A stretch of DNA of 10,339 nucleotides from a bacterium UBP2_UBA5202 (lineage in GTDB: Bacteria > Edwardsbacteria > AC1 > EtOH8): the NCBI GenBank assembly GCA_002412795.1, contig DHVS01000007.1:35175-45513 (forward strand), in the 5' to 3' direction. The notes under the pieces were generated by a model. It ran no database searches, was not told where the DNA came from, and saw nothing but the letters and a program-made list of their open reading frames with translations. This document shows positions 7,586 to 10,339 of the stretch, one piece after another. Positions within the stretch are counted from its first letter, which is position 1. Each line of letters starts with the position of its first letter. The translations under genes were made by a program, and so were the position numbers.

Positions 7586-9709
7586 ATGAATAAAATTATG
7601 ACAGCGGTGCTTGCGTGTCTTTTCCTGATCACAGGGTTGTTGCAGGCCATGCCGCCCCGGGAGGGGTTAAAGGAGCCGGCTTCGGTAATTGAGGCTAGGA
7701 AGCAGGGAATGGATAGTCCAAAAGACGGCCTGATCCAGCAGATAAAAGCCAAGGGCGGAGAGGCCAAAATATCCGGCAGCCGCAGTTATCCGGTGGTGAT
7801 GGGCTATTTTACAGATTTAGCCAGTACCTTTACCCAGGCAAATTTTCAAATACTGTTGTTCAACAGAGGCACCGGCGTAAAGTCGGTGAACAATTATTAT
7901 CGGGATATGTCTTACAATGCCATGAGCTGTTCGGGCAGCGTGGCCGCCTGGGCCAGCAGCGGCAATACACAAACTTATTATGGAAACAGCAATAACGGAC
8001 TGACCACCTCTGATACCATTCGCAGCGCCTATGGTTTCATTAAGAAAACATTGATAGCCTGCGATGCGGCGGTTGATTTTTCCAAGCCTGAATACGATAG
8101 CGACCAAAACGGCGAAGTTGACGTTCTCTGGGTTGTTCATGCCGGGAAGGGGGGCGAAGAAACTTATCCCAGCACATTAGAAATATGGTCCCACAGTTGG
8201 AACCTTACCTATTGGATGAGCAGTAAAGGTAAAATTTTTACCACCAACGATATCAGCCATTACACAGGTAAAGCTGTTACCATCAATAAATATATCATCA
8301 TGCCGGAGAAGACAGATGCATCCGGTGCCGGCACCAACAAGATAATCGGGGCCGGAGTATTTTGCCACGAGTTTGGCCACGCCTTGGGCCTGCCCGATCT
8401 TTATGACACCGGCGGTGTTTCCATTTCCGGCCAGGGACTTGGGCAATGGTCATGCATGGCCAGCGGCAGCTGGGGCGGAGATGGCGCAACCAACGCCACC
8501 CCGACATCGCTGGACGTCTGGTGCAAACGCTTCCTGGGCTGGATCACTCCGTACAATGTCGTCCAGAACGGGAAATATTCATTCAACCACATCATCAATA
8601 CAGTCAGTTACGGTGCGGTCCGCCTGGCCAAGCTGGGCAGCGCCTCGGCCACCCAATACTGGCTGGTGGAGAACCGCTCCAAGACGGCGGTGGGCCCGGT
8701 CAGCGGCGTGGCCTGGGATGCCAACCTGCTGGGCGCCGGCCTGGCCATCTACCACATAGACAACACCTACACCTCCGCGACATATATCGGCAATAACAAC
8801 GTCAACGTCAATACCACAACCGGCGCCAGCCGCAACCGGCCATACGGCGTGGCCATGGAGGAGACTGACCAGACCGCGGCCACATATACATCGGAGTTGT
8901 GGACCGGAACCAACCGGGGAGATGCCGCCGACTGCTGGACCGCCAGCACCCAGGCCAATTTCGACAGCACCGGCACGGCCTATCCAATAAGCTATCTAAA
9001 CGATGGCACCAGCAAAGCCGGAATAGCCGTGCGCAAGATACCGGCGGCCGGGAAGGCGGGGGACCTGAGCAAGGCCATGACCTGCACCCTGTATGTGATA
9101 CCGGCCGGGCCCCTGGGGGTCAACCTTTCCCAATTCACGGCCTGCTCCGGCCAGAACGGAATTACCCTGAACTGGCGGACCGAAAGCGAGATGGAAAGCT
9201 ATGCCTGGGCCATCGAGCGCACAAACGGGCCGGCGGAGAATTACCGGACCATCGCCAGCCTGCCGGCCTACGGCACCACCAACAGCGCCCACGATTACAG
9301 CTATACCGACGATTCCCCGGAACTGGCTACGGGAGTTTATTACTACCGGCTGATCCAGACCGACGCTTCGAACGAAGAAAACTCCTTCGGTCCGGTGGAG
9401 GTAAGCTACGTCAGGCCCGGCCCGGCGGCGCTGGAATACGCCTTGATGCCGGCTTTTCCCAATCCGACCAAGGGCGGGGTCAGTTTTAACTATTCCCTAA
9501 AGCAAGCCGGGGCGGCCAGCCTCAGGGTCTACAACCTGCTGGGCCTGGAAGTGGCCACTCTGGCCGACGGCTGGAAGCAAGCCGGAGCATACACCGCAGT
9601 CTGGGACGGAAGGGACAGCCGGGGAAAGAACTCCGCCAACGGGGTGTATTTCTACAAGCTGGTTTCCGGCGATTTCTCGGCCACCAAAAAGATAACCATC
9701 CTGCGGTAA
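7586..9709 (+). CDS. Secreted M6-family metalloprotease, short paralogue with C-terminal sorting module
   Basis: Predicted exported zinc endopeptidase (707 aa). It has a signal peptide (1-21, cleavage after LQA), a short basic stretch, then the catalytic domain (about 65-330). The motif HEFGHALGLPDLYD supplies zinc ligands H261, H265 and D271 with catalytic E262. A Met-turn candidate is M291 in GQWSCMASGSW. A calcium-loop-like DSDQNGEVD lies at 171-179. The typical M6 region continues to about 505 (YWLVENRS, GLAIYHID), followed by one FN3-like domain (about 511-608) and a FlgD-Ig / type A sorting-like module (616-707, FPNP, YNLLGLEVATL, NGVYFYKL). It is a paralogue of the upstream protease but lacks the TQPDG propeptide module, Ig domain and propeller. 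The ribosome binding site AAGGAGGG (7570-7577) is near-perfect and fixes the start. By hand count GC is about 46% over 7801-8340 against about 63% over 8461-8760. Expression may rely on read-through of the preceding terminator or an unrecognised promoter. Confidence 0.92.
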   Translation: MNKIMTAVLACLFLITGLLQAMPPREGLKEPASVIEARKQGMDSPKDGLIQQIKAKGGEAKISGSRSYPVVMGYFTDLASTFTQANFQILLFNRGTGVKSVNNYYRDMSYNAMSCSGSVAAWASSGNTQTYYGNSNNGLTTSDTIRSAYGFIKKTLIACDAAVDFSKPEYDSDQNGEVDVLWVVHAGKGGEETYPSTLEIWSHSWNLTYWMSSKGKIFTTNDISHYTGKAVTINKYIIMPEKTDASGAGTNKIIGAGVFCHEFGHALGLPDLYDTGGVSISGQGLGQWSCMASGSWGGDGATNATPTSLDVWCKRFLGWITPYNVVQNGKYSFNHIINTVSYGAVRLAKLGSASATQYWLVENRSKTAVGPVSGVAWDANLLGAGLAIYHIDNTYTSATYIGNNNVNVNTTTGASRNRPYGVAMEETDQTAATYTSELWTGTNRGDAADCWTASTQANFDSTGTAYPISYLNDGTSKAGIAVRKIPAAGKAGDLSKAMTCTLYVIPAGPLGVNLSQFTACSGQNGITLNWRTESEMESYAWAIERTNGPAENYRTIASLPAYGTTNSAHDYSYTDDSPELATGVYYYRLIQTDASNEENSFGPVEVSYVRPGPAALEYALMPAFPNPTKGGVSFNYSLKQAGAASLRVYNLLGLEVATLADGWKQAGAYTAVWDGRDSRGKNSANGVYFYKLVSGDFSATKKITILR

Positions 9710-9717
9710 ACAGCATT

Positions 9718-9836
9718 TTGTCATTCCGAGACAATTAACCTGCCGTACCGATTGAGGAATGATGTTGTCGCCCCCTTCGACTTTGCTCAGGGCATCGCTT
9801 CAAGTCGTAGGAGAACGGGTTTTCTCGGGGTGACAA
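9718..9836. repeat. 119-bp element with imperfect terminal inverted repeats (MITE/dispersed-repeat-like)
   Basis: The left end TTGTCATTCCGAG (9718-9730) pairs with the right end CTCGGGGTGACAA (9824-9836) at 11 of 13 positions; the two mismatches would still pair as G-U in RNA. Inside are smaller inverted repeats: TCATTCC/GGAATGA (9721-9727/9756-9762) and CGACTT/AAGTCG (9778-9783/9802-9807). The core CCCTTCGACTTTGCTCAGGGC resembles non-coding repeat families spread widely in bacterial genomes (from memory). No coding sequence is inside. It may also end the protease transcript. Confidence 0.55.
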
Positions 9837-9864
9837 CAATTAGTGAAAATTTGATAAACTGCGG

Positions 9865-9906
9865 ACAGGTCCCAGCCGAATCCAATGGCTTTTGACCGGG
9901 ACCTGT
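9865..9906 (+). terminator. Hairpin, probable terminator or leader structure before the small MshEN-like gene
   Basis: ACAGGTCCC (9865-9873) and GGGACCTGT (9898-9906) form a perfect 9-bp stem, with an inner AGCC/GGCT stem (9874-9877/9887-9890). TTTGTATAATGTT follows directly. The T-rich tail is short, so termination is plausible but not certain. It may also be the outer structure of another mobile or regulatory element abutting the 9718-9836 repeat. Confidence 0.45.
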
Positions 9907-9909
9907 TTG

Positions 9910-9915
9910 TATAAT
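9910..9915 (+). promoter_or_regulatory. Perfect -10 box TATAAT upstream of the small gene
   Basis: TATAAT lies 24 bases before the ATG at 9939, which would place the start of transcription near 9922. No good -35 box is at the right distance: TTGACC (9892-9897) is only 12 bases upstream and lies within the preceding hairpin. The promoter is therefore tentative. Confidence 0.35.
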
Positions 9916-9938
9916 GTTACATCTTAACCTGGAAGAAA

Positions 9939-10139
9939 ATGGCCAAACGAAGAAAGATCATCGGCGAGATAATGGTCTCGCTGGGGTATGTGACGCTGGA
10001 GCACATCAACAAGGCCCGCTGGCAGCAAATGCAGGGGACCGGCAAGCGCATCGGCGAATGCCTGGTGGAGCTGGGGCACACCACCCACGACGAGGTGCAC
10101 CGGGCGCTGCAGGTCCAGGAGCTGGATCCGGCGGAGTAG
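9939..10139 (+). CDS. Stand-alone MshEN / GspE-N-type small protein (two tandem 24-residue motifs)
   Basis: A 66-residue soluble protein made almost entirely of two tandem copies of one motif. Copy 1 is residues 7-30 (IIGEIMVSLGYVT...NKARWQQ) and copy 2 is residues 37-60 (RIGECLVELGHTT...HRALQVQ), each 24 residues, with a 6-residue linker. This is the pattern of the MshEN / type II secretion ATPase N-terminal domain (RLG..L...G......L...L..Q), known in MshE to bind cyclic di-GMP. No ATPase, response-regulator or membrane part is attached. Copy 2 keeps the leading arginine (R37); copy 1 has isoleucine (I7) there, so ligand binding may be weaker or lost. The ATG follows GGAAG (9931-9935) with only three bases between, a short spacing. 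The fold match is good; c-di-GMP binding is an inference. It could instead be a decayed piece of a pilus or secretion ATPase gene. Confidence 0.75.
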   Translation: MAKRRKIIGEIMVSLGYVTLEHINKARWQQMQGTGKRIGECLVELGHTTHDEVHRALQVQELDPAE

Positions 10140-10339
10140 GGTGTCTTCGATAAACCCGCCTCCTCCTTCGGCGGACAGGTGCGGCGGCCACTCAGACACC
10201 TGTGCGCGATCCGGGGGAGTAGACCTTTTGCCCACTAAGTTACACTAATTGATTATCCAATCAGCTCAGGAACCGACTGTAGGTACGGGGGCTATTCTGA
10301 ACTCAACCCCTTCGCTTCCCCTTCTTATATGGTAACGGG
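10140..10339. other. Gene-free 3' region with overlapping inverted repeats
   Basis: No convincing coding sequence was found. GGTGTCT (10140-10146) pairs with AGACACC (10194-10200), beginning right after the stop codon of the small gene. ACAGGTG (10175-10181) pairs with CACCTGT (10197-10203). These two stems share bases 10197-10200 and so exclude each other. CCGCC/GGCGG (10156-10160/10170-10174) forms an inner hairpin. Together they could terminate the small gene's transcript. The stretch 10221-10339 is not recognised; TTTTGCCCACTAAGTTACAC at 10227-10246 has the look of a transposon-end sequence but nothing in the window proves it. Confidence 0.4.

Noticed and set aside
7586..7648. Lipoprotein signal on the second protease because of the cysteine at residue 11
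   Set aside because: The cysteine lies inside the hydrophobic core with no lipobox before it; cleavage after LQA at residue 21 is the better reading.
9892..9915. Full sigma-70 promoter TTGACC to TATAAT
   Set aside because: The spacer is only 12 bases, too short for a normal promoter, so only the -10 box is reported.
207..10139. One coordinated cAMP / c-di-GMP / protease system
   Set aside because: The genes are separated by terminators, repeats and gaps of 229-410 bases, with different promoter types, so nothing in the sequence shows that they act together.

Overview
The window is bacterial, roughly 60% GC in genes and AT-rich between them. Two secreted M6-type metalloproteases end in a FlgD-Ig / type A C-terminal sorting-like module (YPNP, YNVLGE, GIYFYKL motifs). 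This suggests a member of the FCB group or a related candidate phylum (Edwardsbacteria, TA06, WOR-3 or Zixibacteria type). The Arg tRNA has an ideal TTGACA/TATAAT promoter, which argues against Bacteroidetes proper, whose promoters use a different consensus. The lineage is an inference; no ribosomal marker is present.

Layout. Positions 1-40 hold the 5' half of a tRNA-Arg(ACG) reading leftward off the window, with a consensus sigma-70 promoter at 53-82. A second sigma-70-like promoter at 141-169 drives a rightward 963-residue protein (207-3098). That protein has two class III cyclase domains, a P-loop ATPase and a short TPR-like tail. This is the architecture of mammalian soluble adenylyl cyclase, and the residues needed for one composite active site appear to be split between the two domains as they are there. 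A 410-base gap (3099-3508) holds a short tandem repeat, a perfect 32-bp palindrome, a smaller operator-like inverted repeat and a good sigma-54-type promoter match. These lie ahead of the first protease.

The first protease (3509-7489, 1326 aa) has a signal peptide, a propeptide module, an M6 catalytic domain, an Ig-like domain, a probable beta-propeller, two FN3-like domains and the sorting module. A strong hairpin terminator separates it from a shorter paralogue (7586-9709, 707 aa), which keeps the catalytic core, one FN3-like domain and the sorting module. Both are probably exported to the surface or medium to degrade protein. The 5' half of the second is clearly poorer in GC than its 3' half.

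Downstream are a 119-bp element with imperfect terminal inverted repeats, a terminator-like hairpin, and a small gene (9939-10139, 66 aa). Its product is almost exactly two tandem 24-residue motifs of the MshEN / GspE-N (c-di-GMP-binding) type, with no attached ATPase. The last 200 bases contain overlapping inverted repeats and no recognisable gene.

A second-messenger theme is present: a putative cAMP cyclase at one end and a putative c-di-GMP-binding mini-protein at the other. The genes are separated by terminators and long gaps, so a shared pathway is speculation.
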